A DNA stretch of 23,426 nt from an uncultured Oscillospiraceae bacterium. GTDB lineage: Bacteria; Bacillota; Clostridia; Oscillospirales; Ruminococcaceae. Below are positions 1 through 7,886 of the stretch, piece by piece. The position numbers were made by a program, and so were the translations under genes. The stretch lies in the NCBI GenBank assembly GCA_934486875.1, contig CAKSPU010000036.1, positions 1-23,426 of the forward strand, read 5' to 3'. The stretch's first letter is position 1. Each line of letters starts with the position of its first letter. The notes under the pieces were generated by a model, which saw only the letters and a program-made list of their open reading frames with translations, had not been told where the DNA came from and searched no databases.

Positions 1-1
1 T

Positions 2-907
2 ATTTACACTTATGACCCTGATGAGCTTGTTAAAAAAGATTTCTGCGGCTCGCCCTTTGAGCTTCAGATGAATGATATGCTCTATTACGAAATGCCCGAG
101 GACGGCAGTTTTATTGCGGCGGTGTACTCTCCTTTTTTTGAGAATGATGCTGAACCGAGATTTGTTATTCTTGATTCTGACACAGGTAATATTATTGATG
201 AATATTCTGTTCCCGATATAAACATCATCTATCCGCCGTTTTTCAGCGACAGCTATATGTGCCTGCTGGGCGAGAGGGATATTGTTTATTATACGGAGAT
301 GCCGGAAGAAAATTTTAAGCTTGATGATACGGGGGACACCGTTGAACTTAGCTTGGATTTTTTAGGAAATAAAAAGATCGTATCATCGTATGACAAGTCA
401 ATAAGTTGGAATCCTGACAAATATGAAATGAATGATTTTACAGATGTGCTTGGTTACAATGGAGTTAAATTCAGTACAGTCTCGCAAGCGTCTCATTCTT
501 CATATAATGCTTATATAGCTGTTATTGGCGGTGAACCGACCTGCATTGCCGAAAGCTTTGGCTATGGATCGGAGGGAAAAGACTATACTGCTGATATTGA
601 CGGAGACGGAGAAATTGAATTTATCTGCAACTGTTTTTATGCTGCTGACGGAGTACGTGAATGCAGGATATACAAGAGGTTTGGCAGCAAAGTGCGTGAA
701 GCCTCGGGAAGTGATCTTATTCCCGAGGGTATCATTGCGGAGCAGACTAAGTCAAACAATATCTATTCCGAGTATATTCCCGAAACAAACAAGATAATAT
801 GCGGTTATGTTCATAACAATGATATCACAGAAAAGGAATACGGAGCGGAAGAAATTGCCGGACTTAGCTTTTATAAGATTTCTGTGGAACTCCATACAGA
901 TGCATAA
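2..907 (+). CDS. Hypothetical protein, 5'-truncated by window edge
   Basis: The reading frame is open from base 2 with no stop before the first internal ATG at 68, so the gene very probably begins upstream of the window and only its 3' part (about 301 codons) is seen. I do not recognise the family. The visible part is acidic and rich in Tyr, Asp and Glu. It alternates short beta-like segments and has one Asp-rich stretch (TADIDGDGEIEF, near 597-632) that resembles the calcium-binding loops of FG-GAP/VCBS or EF-hand-like repeats. No second copy of that loop is present, so a dockerin is not supported. No membrane segment is visible in this part. A 57-bp gap separates it from the amidase gene downstream and no terminator lies between them, so the two may be co-transcribed. 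Confidence 0.7.
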   Translation: MYTYDPDELVKKDFCGSPFELQMNDMLYYEMPEDGSFIAAVYSPFFENDAEPRFVILDSDTGNIIDEYSVPDINIIYPPFFSDSYMCLLGERDIVYYTEMPEENFKLDDTGDTVELSLDFLGNKKIVSSYDKSISWNPDKYEMNDFTDVLGYNGVKFSTVSQASHSSYNAYIAVIGGEPTCIAESFGYGSEGKDYTADIDGDGEIEFICNCFYAADGVRECRIYKRFGSKVREASGSDLIPEGIIAEQTKSNNIYSEYIPETNKIICGYVHNNDITEKEYGAEEIAGLSFYKISVELHTDA

Positions 908-964
908 AATCGGACCCGCATTCATATATTTGACTATATGCTTAAATTGAAAGGTCGGATATGA

Positions 965-1705
965 ATGCCAAGAGTTTTTTTGAGCCCGTCCACACAGGAG
1001 TGGAATAAATATGTCACAGGCGGCAATGAGGAGCAGTATATGAATATGCTTGCCGATCTTATGGAGCCGTATATGCTTGCTTCGGGGATAAGCTTTACCC
1101 GAAATGACCCGGCAAGAAATGTTAACGGTGCTATACAGGATTCAAACAACGGCTGGTATGACGTTCATCTTGCCCTGCATACCAATGCGGGCGGGGGACA
1201 GTATGCGGGAGTTACAAGGGGAATAGAGATATACTATTCTCCCTATTCAGACTACAGCCGCCGTCTTGCGACCATTATTGCAAACAATATGGAAACCATT
1301 TATCCCATTCCCACCAAAATCAGCACCATTCCCACAACTTCTCTTGCGGAGGTTACAAGAACAAGGGCTGTTGCGGTCCTTGCGGAGCTCGGCTATCACG
1401 ATAATTACGAGGACGAAGCCTGGATAAAGAATAATCTTGAAGCTATTGCAAGAACTATGGTCCAGTCGCTGTGCGATTATTTCGGCATTCCTTTTGTGGA
1501 ACCATCGGCAGTCAGGACGGGAACTGTACGGACAGACGGCTCAAATCTGAATATAAGAAGCTATCCCTCCACTGACAGCACCATAATCGGCAAGATACCG
1601 AACGGCGCACAGGTGAACATCTATGGCGAGACTGATAACTGGTATGTCGTTAAATACAATGAAACAACTGGCTATTCGGCAATGGATTTTATTACCGTTA
1701 ACTGA
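965..1705 (+). CDS. N-acetylmuramoyl-L-alanine amidase (Amidase_3) with C-terminal SH3 domain
   Basis: This is a predicted zinc amidase that cuts the bond between MurNAc and the stem peptide of peptidoglycan. Residues 1-175 form the Amidase_3 fold. The opening strand is VFLSPSTQEWN, a probable zinc-ligand Glu lies at 22/23, the His motif LALHTNAG holds H72, and the catalytic Glu motif AVLAELGY holds E141. Residues about 184-246 are a bacterial SH3 (SH3_3) domain (LNIRSYPSTDS, IGKIPNGAQV, WYVVKY) expected to bind the cell wall. The usual first zinc histidine is absent and the equivalent region carries Trp13. No signal peptide is visible, so export would need lysis, a holin or a non-classical route. 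Such forms occur among phage-like and spore-related lytic enzymes, but no phage genes lie nearby. The ATG at 965 follows a GAAAGG motif at a good distance. Confidence 0.85.
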   Translation: MPRVFLSPSTQEWNKYVTGGNEEQYMNMLADLMEPYMLASGISFTRNDPARNVNGAIQDSNNGWYDVHLALHTNAGGGQYAGVTRGIEIYYSPYSDYSRRLATIIANNMETIYPIPTKISTIPTTSLAEVTRTRAVAVLAELGYHDNYEDEAWIKNNLEAIARTMVQSLCDYFGIPFVEPSAVRTGTVRTDGSNLNIRSYPSTDSTIIGKIPNGAQVNIYGETDNWYVVKYNETTGYSAMDFITVN

Positions 1706-1706
1706 C

Positions 1707-1735
1707 TTGACTAATTCCCGCCAAAGGATTATAAT
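1707..1735 (+). promoter_or_regulatory. Sigma-A promoter of queC
   Basis: The -35 TTGACT (1707-1712) and a perfect -10 TATAAT (1730-1735) are separated by 17 bp. It starts immediately after the amidase stop codon. Transcription would begin near 1742, giving queC a leader of roughly 54 nt. Confidence 0.8.
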
Positions 1736-1752
1736 ATACATATGGAAAAGGA

Positions 1753-1786
1753 GGGGCTCTGCAAGATAATGCCCCATAAGAAAGGA
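1753..1786 (+). promoter_or_regulatory. Hairpin leader of queC, possible preQ1-type switch
   Basis: In the short queC leader, GGGGC (1753-1757) can pair with GCCCC (1771-1775) around a 13-nt loop. An A-rich tail follows and runs into the ribosome binding site AAAGGA (1781-1786). This layout (5-bp GC stem, large loop, A-rich tail ending in the Shine-Dalgarno) resembles preQ1-I riboswitches, which often precede queuosine genes. I could not find a convincing loop-tail pseudoknot, so the identification is tentative. The same AAAGGA, 9 nt before ATG 1796, decides the queC start. Confidence 0.3.
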
Positions 1787-1795
1787 AATGATAAG

Positions 1796-2476
1796 ATGTC
1801 ACAGGAAAAGGCACTTGTGCTTTCAAGCGGAGGAGTGGACAGCACCACTTTGCTCGCTCTTGCCTGCGAAAAATACGGACGTGAAAATGTGGTGGCTCTA
1901 TCCATATTTTATGGTCAGAAGCATAAAAAAGAGTTGGAAGCGGCTGATAAGACTGCAAAATATTATAACGTTGAGCACATAGCTCTTGATCTCTCTTCAA
2001 TTTTTAAATATTCCGACTGCTCGCTGCTTGCAGGCTCAAAGGCGGAGATACCTCACGAGACCTATGCGGAGCAGCTGAAAAAAACTGACGGCTCTCCCGT
2101 GTCAACATATGTTCCGTTCAGAAACGGTCTGTTTCTTTCGGCTGCTGCAAGCGTGGCTCTTTCAAAGGGCTGCTCTGTGCTTATGTACGGCGCACACGCT
2201 GATGATGCTGCGGGAAATGCATATCCCGACTGCTCCGAGGCATTTGTTGACGCAATGAACAAGGCGGTTTATGAGGGAAGCGGCGGTCAGCTGAAAATAT
2301 CCGCACCATTTGCGGGAATGAACAAGGCTGCTGTTGTGGCTGAGGGGAAGCGTCTCGGCGTGCCTTATGAGCTAACCTGGAGCTGCTATGAGGGCGGAGA
2401 TGAGCCCTGCAAGGTCTGCGGTACCTGTCGTGACAGGCGTGCGGCTTTTCTTGCAAACGGAATTGATCTTTACTGA
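1796..2476 (+). CDS. queC: 7-cyano-7-deazaguanine synthase QueC
   Basis: QueC converts 7-carboxy-7-deazaguanine to preQ0 using ATP and ammonia, the last step of preQ0 synthesis on the way to queuosine in tRNA. The protein of 226 residues has the expected family length. The PP-loop ATPase motif SSGGVDSTT spans residues 10-18. The C-terminal zinc site is complete, with cysteines 197, 205, 208 and 211 (CX7CX2CX2C). The frame is open further upstream to an ATG at 1742, but that codon sits at the predicted transcription start and has no ribosome binding site. The ATG at 1796 is preceded by AAAGGA and starts right before the catalytic motif, as in other QueC proteins. The other queuosine genes (queD, queE, folE) are not in this window, so queC is a solo unit here, ending at a shared terminator. 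Confidence 0.96.
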   Translation: MSQEKALVLSSGGVDSTTLLALACEKYGRENVVALSIFYGQKHKKELEAADKTAKYYNVEHIALDLSSIFKYSDCSLLAGSKAEIPHETYAEQLKKTDGSPVSTYVPFRNGLFLSAAASVALSKGCSVLMYGAHADDAAGNAYPDCSEAFVDAMNKAVYEGSGGQLKISAPFAGMNKAAVVAEGKRLGVPYELTWSCYEGGDEPCKVCGTCRDRRAAFLANGIDLY

Positions 2477-2505
2477 TAAATACGGCAGCACTATAAATTA
2501 AAATA

Positions 2506-2553
2506 ACGCAGGTATTCAGCTCAGAATGACTGAATACCTGCGTTTGTTTTTTT
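2506..2553. terminator. Bidirectional terminator between queC and the purine permease gene
   Basis: A perfect 14-bp stem (ACGCAGGTATTCAG at 2506-2519 with CTGAATACCTGCGT at 2530-2543) has a 10-nt loop and is followed by a T-rich tract (2544-2553). An A-rich flank at 2494-2505 supplies the U tract for the opposite strand, so it can serve both convergent genes. Confidence 0.9.
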
Positions 2554-2569
2554 AAGTCTTATGATCTTA

Positions 2570-3928
2570 TTACAGGAAGATGTATTTCAGTACGAATACA
2601 ACTGCAAGCACATACATAAGGGGATTTATCTGCTTTGATTTTCCGCATACAAGATTAAGGATAACATATGAGATTATGCCGATAGCGATTCCTTCAGAAA
2701 TGCTGTAGAAAAGGGGCATTGCAATAATGCAAAGATAAGCGGGAATTGCTGATGTGAAGTTGGATTCGTCCATTTTCAGCTCCGCTATGGAGGAGAACAT
2801 CAGAAAGCCTACAATTATCAGTGCGGGAGCGGTGGCAAATGAGGGAATTGCAGTAAAAATGGGAGCGAGGAACATCGAAAGCAGGAAAAGCACTGCTGTT
2901 GTCAGAGCGGTAAGACCTGTTCTTCCGCCTGCCGCAACACCTGCGGAGGATTCAACAAATGTGGTTGTGGTCGAGGTTCCGAGAACTGCACCTGCCGATG
3001 TGGCAACTGCGTCTGACATAAGAGCAGGCTTTATTCCGGGAAGCTTGCCGTCCTTATCGAGCATATTGGCTTTGGTGCTGACACCGATAATGGTTCCCAG
3101 CGTATCAAAAAGATCGACAAACAGGAATGAGAATACAACTACGATGAAATTGAAGATGCCGATTTCATTAAAGTCAACGTTAAAGCACTGTCCGAAGGTC
3201 TCACCCAGCTTGGAAAAATCGGTCATCGCAAATGTGGGAAGAAGTGAAAAATAATTTTCTCCGTCGGGAACATAAATTCCTGTCAGCTGGCAGATTATGC
3301 CGAGGAGCCAGGTGCCGAACACTCCGATGAGTATTGAGCCTTTGACCTTTTTGATGTAAAGTGCAGCAGTTATCATAAGTCCTATGACAGCAAGCAGTGC
3401 GCAGATGCCCGAGGTCGGGAAGTTTTCACGGAAGCTTACAAGGGATACGAGAGTAGCGGAATCCACGCAGAGCCCTGCATTCTGAAGTCCGATGAACGCA
3501 ATGAAAAGTCCGATTCCTATTGACACTGCACGTTTCAGTGACAAAGGAATGCAGTCAAAAATGCTTTCACGCACCTTTGTCAGCGAAAGGATAATGAAAA
3601 TTATTCCTTCAATAAATACTGCAAGAAGTGCTGTCTGCCACGAATAGCCCATAACTCCGCATACTGTGTAGGCAAAGTATGCATTAAGTCCCATTCCTGC
3701 CGAAAGGGCGAAAGGCAGATTCGCCGAAAGTGCCATAATGACAGTGCCGAGGAAAGATGCCAGACAGGTCGCAAGAAGGACTGCCGTTCTGTCCATACCG
3801 GCAGCAGACAGAACATTGGGATTGACAGCAAGGATATATGCCATTGTTACAAATGTTGTAACACCTGCTGCTATTTCCGTTTTGACGGTGGTGTTGTTTT
3901 GTTTTAGCTTGAATAATTTTTCAAACAC
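2570..3928 (-). CDS. NCS2 family purine permease (AzgA/PbuG type)
   Basis: This is an inner-membrane nucleobase:proton symporter of the AzgA branch of the NCS2 family, whose characterised members import hypoxanthine, guanine or adenine. The 452 residues are almost entirely hydrophobic segments, consistent with about 12-14 membrane spans. Family hallmarks are the N-terminal stretch EIAAGVTTFVTMAYILAVNP, the central VDLFDTLGTIIGV, and GTSTTTTFVESSAGVAAGGRTG about two thirds along. The start is a GTG, preceded by an AGGGGG ribosome binding site and by the phrase MFEKLFKL typical of the family. The gene is monocistronic, with its own sigma-A promoter and a terminator shared with queC. The leader is only about 30 nt, too short for a purine riboswitch. 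The exact substrate cannot be read from the sequence. Confidence 0.93.
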   Translation of the reverse strand: MFEKLFKLKQNNTTVKTEIAAGVTTFVTMAYILAVNPNVLSAAGMDRTAVLLATCLASFLGTVIMALSANLPFALSAGMGLNAYFAYTVCGVMGYSWQTALLAVFIEGIIFIILSLTKVRESIFDCIPLSLKRAVSIGIGLFIAFIGLQNAGLCVDSATLVSLVSFRENFPTSGICALLAVIGLMITAALYIKKVKGSILIGVFGTWLLGIICQLTGIYVPDGENYFSLLPTFAMTDFSKLGETFGQCFNVDFNEIGIFNFIVVVFSFLFVDLFDTLGTIIGVSTKANMLDKDGKLPGIKPALMSDAVATSAGAVLGTSTTTTFVESSAGVAAGGRTGLTALTTAVLFLLSMFLAPIFTAIPSFATAPALIIVGFLMFSSIAELKMDESNFTSAIPAYLCIIAMPLFYSISEGIAIGIISYVILNLVCGKSKQINPLMYVLAVVFVLKYIFL

Positions 3929-3965
3929 GTTCTTATCCCCCTGTTTAATTTTGAATGATAATATA

Positions 3966-3995
3966 ATTATACAACATAATTATGCCATTAGTCAA
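3966..3995 (-). promoter_or_regulatory. Sigma-A promoter of the purine permease gene
   Basis: On the minus strand, -35 TTGACT (3990-3995) and -10 TATAAT (3966-3971) are 18 bp apart, giving a leader of roughly 30 nt before the GTG start. Beyond it, 4000-4140 is AT-rich and holds only a small UUCG-type hairpin (about 4013-4026). I see nothing else there. Confidence 0.75.
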
Positions 3996-4142
3996 CACAA
4001 AAGGCTATGCTTCGGCATATATCTCAAAAAAGGTATGCGGGCAATGTGTATTTTGCTGTAAGACGGCGGCAATATGCAAAAAGCCGATGAATTTTTTGTT
4101 TCACCGTCGGATTCATTGTTTGTAAAATTTTCGGGTAAAAAT

Positions 4143-4189
4143 AAAATGACCGCATATCAGAGATGCACAATATGATATGCGGTCATTTT
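4143..4189 (-). terminator. Terminator of the alcohol dehydrogenase gene
   Basis: A 17-bp perfect stem (4143-4159 with 4173-4189; core GACCGCATATCA/TGATATGCGGTC) has a 13-nt loop. On the minus strand it is followed by a T-rich run, the complement of the A-rich 4132-4146 flank. It lies about 20 bp after the stop of the gene at 4209-5366. Confidence 0.88.
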
Positions 4190-4208
4190 CAGTCAGATCA
4201 TCGGTTTA

Positions 4209-5366
4209 TCAGAAAGCAGCCTTGAATATTTCGATAATGTCTTCCTTTGAGAGAGGAACGAATGAACCCTTGCAGCCGTCGCAGGCTTTCTGAGCCATAA
4301 TGTCAAAGTTCTTGTCATCTGTGATCCCAACAGCTCTGAGATTTGCGGGCATTCCCATAGTTTCAAAGAAGAATTTCCTGAGAGCATCTATTCCTGCGTG
4401 AGCAAGAGCCCGGTCATCATCGCCTGTAAGACCCCAGACATTCTTTGCAAAGTCAACGAAATTGCTGAGAGTATCTTCGCTGAGGATATGTTCCATCCAG
4501 GCGGGAGTAAGGATTGCAAGACCCTCACCGTGAGTTATGTCATAAAAAGCACTCAGCTCGTGCTCCATAGGGTGAACGCACCAGGCAGGCTGGCTTCCTG
4601 CACCTACATTGCCGTTGATAGCGTGAGTTCCCGCCCACATAAGATTTGCACGGGCATCATAGTTGGTCGGGTCATTAAGAGCGACAGGACCGTTCTTTAT
4701 CATTGTGCGCAGGAGACCCTCCGCCATAAATTTCTGACAGTCGGCGTTTTCCTTGGTAAAGTAGTTTTCCATAGTATGGCTCATCATATCGGCAGTGCCC
4801 GCAGCGGTCTGCTTTTTGGATACTGAGTAGGTGTACTCAGGGTCGAGCACTGACATTGTGGGTACCATAAAGGGAGAACCTGTTCCCCATTTTTCGTTTT
4901 TTGTAAGGTCGGAGATGACGGCAAAGGGATCCATTTCCGTGCCTGTGGCTGAAAGGGTGAGAACATCAAAAATGGGCAGCGCAGCCTTGATCTTTGATGA
5001 ATCAAGAACAAGATCCCAGGCATCTCCGTCATACTTTGCGCCTGCTGCGATCACCTTTGAGCAGTCGATAGCGCTTCCGCCGCCAATAGCAAGGATCATA
5101 TCTATTCCCTCGGATTTACAGATCTCCACGCCCTTGCGGACAGTCTGTATCCTTGGATTAGGCTCAACTCCGCTCAGCTCGGATATGCTGATGCCTGCAT
5201 TTTTCAGAATAGATACGGCAGTATCATAAATACCGTTTTTCTTGATAGAACCTCCGCCGTATACAAGCAGAAGCTTTTTGCCGTAGTTTTTCAGCTCATC
5301 AAGATGTGATACAGCACCTTTGCCGAAATGGATAGTGGTGGGAATGTGAAGTGTGAAATTGTACAT
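4209..5366 (-). CDS. Iron-containing alcohol dehydrogenase (butanol dehydrogenase-like)
   Basis: This is a group III metal-dependent NAD(P)H alcohol dehydrogenase, most like the clostridial butanol dehydrogenases BdhA/BdhB and E. coli YqhD. It would reduce aldehydes to alcohols to reoxidise cofactor during fermentation. The 385 residues match the family length. The dinucleotide-binding domain carries VYGGGS (35-40) and AIGGGSAIDCSK (93-104). The C-terminal domain carries the metal ligands D193 and H197 (TADMMSH), H265 (VHPMEHE) and H279 (DITHGEG), by alignment with YqhD. The ATG is preceded by a full AAGGAGGT ribosome binding site (5375-5382). The gene stands alone between its promoter and a strong terminator. 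Choice of NADH or NADPH and the natural substrate cannot be decided from the sequence. Confidence 0.93.
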   Translation of the reverse strand: MYNFTLHIPTTIHFGKGAVSHLDELKNYGKKLLLVYGGGSIKKNGIYDTAVSILKNAGISISELSGVEPNPRIQTVRKGVEICKSEGIDMILAIGGGSAIDCSKVIAAGAKYDGDAWDLVLDSSKIKAALPIFDVLTLSATGTEMDPFAVISDLTKNEKWGTGSPFMVPTMSVLDPEYTYSVSKKQTAAGTADMMSHTMENYFTKENADCQKFMAEGLLRTMIKNGPVALNDPTNYDARANLMWAGTHAINGNVGAGSQPAWCVHPMEHELSAFYDITHGEGLAILTPAWMEHILSEDTLSNFVDFAKNVWGLTGDDDRALAHAGIDALRKFFFETMGMPANLRAVGITDDKNFDIMAQKACDGCKGSFVPLSKEDIIEIFKAAF

Positions 5367-5411
5367 ACAGATTTACCTCCTTAATTGGCAGAGCGCCTAT
5401 AAATTTATTAT

Positions 5412-5440
5412 ATTATACCATAATATTCCGGAGATTTCAA
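5412..5440 (-). promoter_or_regulatory. Sigma-A promoter of the alcohol dehydrogenase gene
   Basis: On the minus strand, -35 TTGAAA (5435-5440) and a perfect -10 TATAAT (5412-5417) have a 17-bp spacer, with the predicted start near 5405. No Rex-type TTGTTAA-N4-TTAACAA operator is visible. Confidence 0.75.
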
Positions 5441-5484
5441 TACTTTTTTATACAATTTTAATACTTTTGCCCGCCGAAAAATAA

Positions 5485-5522
5485 ACAGAGGATTCGGAAT
5501 TTATTTCTCCCGAATCCTCTGT
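5485..5522 (-). terminator. Terminator of the CPBP protease gene
   Basis: A 13-bp perfect stem (ACAGAGGATTCGG at 5485-5497 with CCGAATCCTCTGT at 5510-5522) is followed on the minus strand by a T-rich run (complement of 5476-5485). It lies about 30 bp past the stop codon at 5553. Confidence 0.85.
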
Positions 5523-5552
5523 ATATTTGTATGCTTTTAAAATTATTTTAAG

Positions 5553-6701
5553 TCATATCGCTGATACAAGCAGCACAGCCGAGAATATGCAGTAAGCAGC
5601 TGCGATCCAGAATGAGGGGCACTTTATAAGTGTGAGCCAGGTAAGCTTCTTTGCATCACCATCGTCAAAAATGTATGAATATTCGGGAACGATGATGTCG
5701 CTGTCTGTAAGCCTGCCCTGCTTTTTAAGAAGCATTACAAGGGCGATGATACCTAAGACTGCTTCAACGGCAAATACGATCATCTCACCGTTTGCGGCTG
5801 CATCTCTGCCAATAGAGGAAGCAAGCTTATATTCAAAAATGAATGAAACAAGTGCAGCGTTCAGATTTGCAGTCATATGGCAGAGAACAGAAGTGATGAC
5901 CGAGCCGCTTTTGAGTGCGATGTATCCAAGCAGGAGACCAAGGAGGAAACCGTTAAAGATTTGATTGAAATTGCAGTGCATAAGTCCGAAAAGAAGAGCT
6001 GAGGCAAACAGCGCAAATTTTCTGCTCACGGGTGCAAGGAGATTCATAGCTGTTCCTCTGAACATAAGCTCTTCAATAACGGGTGCGGCGATAACGAGGT
6101 AGAAGAAAAGCACGATATTTGCGGCAATGTTATCGGTGTATGTCATAGCCGAAGCAGTTGCTTCATTGAGTCCCGAATAGCCTGTAAGGCTCATTACAAG
6201 GTTCTGGACATAAATTGAAACGCCTTGTATTCCCAGAATGCCGATGCAGGCGAGAACTACCGATGAAGCGGGCATATCAATCTTTCCCAGAGTTCTTTTC
6301 AGCTTGAACTGCTTTTTCCCTGCACATACGATGACAAGGGAAAGAAGATTGGCGACTATCATTGTGCCTGCGTTGATAAATATTGAATTTGCGCCCGATA
6401 TAAATTCGGCACAGCCGTCTGCTACAGCCTGTGTGAGCTCTTCGGAGTTCATTCTGGGGTTTTCTGCCATAATGGTTCCGGTCAGCTTTACTGAAACAAC
6501 GGAGGATATTATTACCATTATGATGATCGCAAAAAGCTGCTGCCAGATTATGAGCATTGCCGCTTTGCCGTAGCCTTTTTTGATCTTTCTGCGGAGCATT
6601 ACGGGGCTTTCGCTTTCTTCTGCGGGTTTCTGCTCACCCCAGCTGTACTGAGGGGGTTCGACCGATGTCTCAGATGTTGTGTTTTGAATGTTTTCGTTCA
6701 T
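5553..6701 (-). CDS. CPBP family intramembrane glutamic endopeptidase
   Basis: This is a polytopic membrane protein of the CPBP (CAAX protease and bacteriocin-processing) family, related to eukaryotic Rce1. Members cleave prenylated or peptide substrates or protect against bacteriocins, but the substrate here is unknown. An acidic, Pro/Ser-rich cytosolic N-terminus (residues 1-45) is followed by about eight membrane segments. The catalytic motifs are all present: the EExxxR motif E210, E211 and R215 (PVIEELMFRG), H242 (FGLMHCNF), and H275 with N279 (VLCHMTAN). A C-terminal extension after residue 300 adds two further hydrophobic segments (about 311-325 and 365-381). The ATG follows AAAGGAAA at a suitable distance. 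It is a single-gene unit with its own promoter and terminator. Confidence 0.9.
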   Translation of the reverse strand: MNENIQNTTSETSVEPPQYSWGEQKPAEESESPVMLRRKIKKGYGKAAMLIIWQQLFAIIIMVIISSVVSVKLTGTIMAENPRMNSEELTQAVADGCAEFISGANSIFINAGTMIVANLLSLVIVCAGKKQFKLKRTLGKIDMPASSVVLACIGILGIQGVSIYVQNLVMSLTGYSGLNEATASAMTYTDNIAANIVLFFYLVIAAPVIEELMFRGTAMNLLAPVSRKFALFASALLFGLMHCNFNQIFNGFLLGLLLGYIALKSGSVITSVLCHMTANLNAALVSFIFEYKLASSIGRDAAANGEMIVFAVEAVLGIIALVMLLKKQGRLTDSDIIVPEYSYIFDDGDAKKLTWLTLIKCPSFWIAAAYCIFSAVLLVSAI

Positions 6702-6762
6702 AATTGTGATTTCCTTTGCAGTTTTTGATTTATGCTCAGTGCATATATTGCTTTATAGCTTT

Positions 6763-6791
6763 AGTATATTACAACATTATAGCTGCGTCAA
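6763..6791 (-). promoter_or_regulatory. Sigma-A promoter of the CPBP protease gene
   Basis: On the minus strand, -35 TTGACG (6786-6791) and -10 TATACT (6763-6768) are 17 bp apart. It is divergent from the promoter at 6901-6929. The very AT-rich DNA between them (6792-6900) shows nothing else I can name. Confidence 0.7.
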
Positions 6792-6900
6792 TGGTTTATA
6801 ATATTTTTTGTATTTATAAATAATATACATTAAAATTTATTGAAGCATTTTGTTATAAATATACGTCTGAATAATTCTTTATAAAATAATACAAATTTTG

Positions 6901-6929
6901 TTGACATTTGCTTTGAACTATGTTATAAT
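6901..6929 (+). promoter_or_regulatory. Sigma-A promoter of the repeat-protein gene
   Basis: A consensus -35 TTGACA (6901-6906) and consensus -10 TATAAT (6924-6929) have a 17-bp spacer. This is the strongest-looking promoter in the window and suggests high expression. Confidence 0.85.
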
Positions 6930-6967
6930 TATAAAAGCATAAATTATTTTTAAAGGAGAATGTGATT

Positions 6968-7864
6968 ATGATAAAGCGCAGAATAGCAGCAGCAGCCTTT
7001 ACCGCAGTAATGGCTGTTTCGGCACTTCCCGCAATGTCCGCATCAGCTTCCGCAGCCTGGGTGAAATCCGACAGCGGCTACAGCTACAAGGACGATACCA
7101 CAGGCAAGAAGCTCACAGGCTGGCAGACCATTGACGGTGCAAAGTATTACTTTGACAAAAAGGGCTATGCCGTAACGGGCTGGAAAACTATCGGTGAGAA
7201 TAAGTACTATTTTAATGCTTCCAAAAAGGGCAAAATGCTCACAGGCTGGAGCAAGATCGGCGACAGCAGATATTATTTCGGCACTGACGGAAAAATGAGA
7301 ACGGGCTTTGTAAAGCTCAGCGGCAAGACCTATTATTTCGGCAAAGACGGCAAGATGAGAACAGGCAAGCTTAAGATCAACGGCAAGGTCTACGACTTCG
7401 GCAAGGACGGCGTTATGAAGTCAGGCTCTTCATCTGAAAGCTCATCGACCCTTACAGCTCCTATGAAGGGACTCAGTTGGGGTATGACAAGGGATCAGGT
7501 CCTCAAGGCAGGCGGCTATGACAAGTACGTAAATGTTGATGCTATGCTTATGGTTGCTGACAATGATAATTTCTATAAATATTATCTTTTTGACAAGAAC
7601 GATAAGCTTGTAAGCTACGGCTATGCTTCCGACAAGGGCTCAAAGTATCTTGAAGAATACAAGCAGTATTTCAAGGACGACGGCTGGGATTATGAAATGT
7701 CCTCAAAGGACGGCGATGAATATACATACGTTTACACCAAGGGAGACCAGTACGGCGGAATTTTCTACAACGGTTCAACTCTTATGACTATGGTATTCTC
7801 CGAGGAACTCTCCAAGCAGATCGATGACGGTGCGGAATTTGAAGATGTTGTTGACCTTGGCTGA
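6968..7864 (+). CDS. Secreted cell-wall/glucan-binding repeat protein
   Basis: This is a secreted protein of 298 residues. Residues 1-29 are a classical signal peptide (MIKRR, hydrophobic core, cleavage near the Ala-Ser-Ala run). Residues about 40-150 hold five or six tandem repeats of roughly 20 residues of the choline/glucan-binding type (CW_binding_1), with recurring TGW/TGF...YYF...GKM elements. These form a beta-solenoid that binds cell-wall or polysaccharide ligands. Residues about 160-298 are an unrecognised acidic domain beginning KGLSWGMTRDQVLKAGG. The GMTRDQV phrase resembles the start of BamE/OmlA-like folds, but I cannot assign it. The ATG at 6968 is chosen over an in-frame GTG at 6962 because AAAGGAG (6952-6958) is 9 nt from the former and only 3 nt from the latter. 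It is a single gene with a strong promoter and terminator. Confidence 0.88.
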   Translation: MIKRRIAAAAFTAVMAVSALPAMSASASAAWVKSDSGYSYKDDTTGKKLTGWQTIDGAKYYFDKKGYAVTGWKTIGENKYYFNASKKGKMLTGWSKIGDSRYYFGTDGKMRTGFVKLSGKTYYFGKDGKMRTGKLKINGKVYDFGKDGVMKSGSSSESSSTLTAPMKGLSWGMTRDQVLKAGGYDKYVNVDAMLMVADNDNFYKYYLFDKNDKLVSYGYASDKGSKYLEEYKQYFKDDGWDYEMSSKDGDEYTYVYTKGDQYGGIFYNGSTLMTMVFSEELSKQIDDGAEFEDVVDLG

Positions 7865-7886
7865 TATTTCTGACTGAATAAATTTT

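Noticed and set aside
590..640. Dockerin domain in the first, truncated protein
   Set aside because: Only one Asp-rich loop is present; dockerins need a duplicated loop with conserved recognition residues.
2754..3254. Plus-strand open frame of 166 codons opposite the purine permease
   Set aside because: It is antisense to a clear NCS2 permease, has low-complexity Ser/Val/Pro composition and no ribosome binding site.
3929..4060. Purine riboswitch before the purine permease gene
   Set aside because: The predicted leader is only about 30 nt, and no purine-aptamer core elements were seen on the minus strand.
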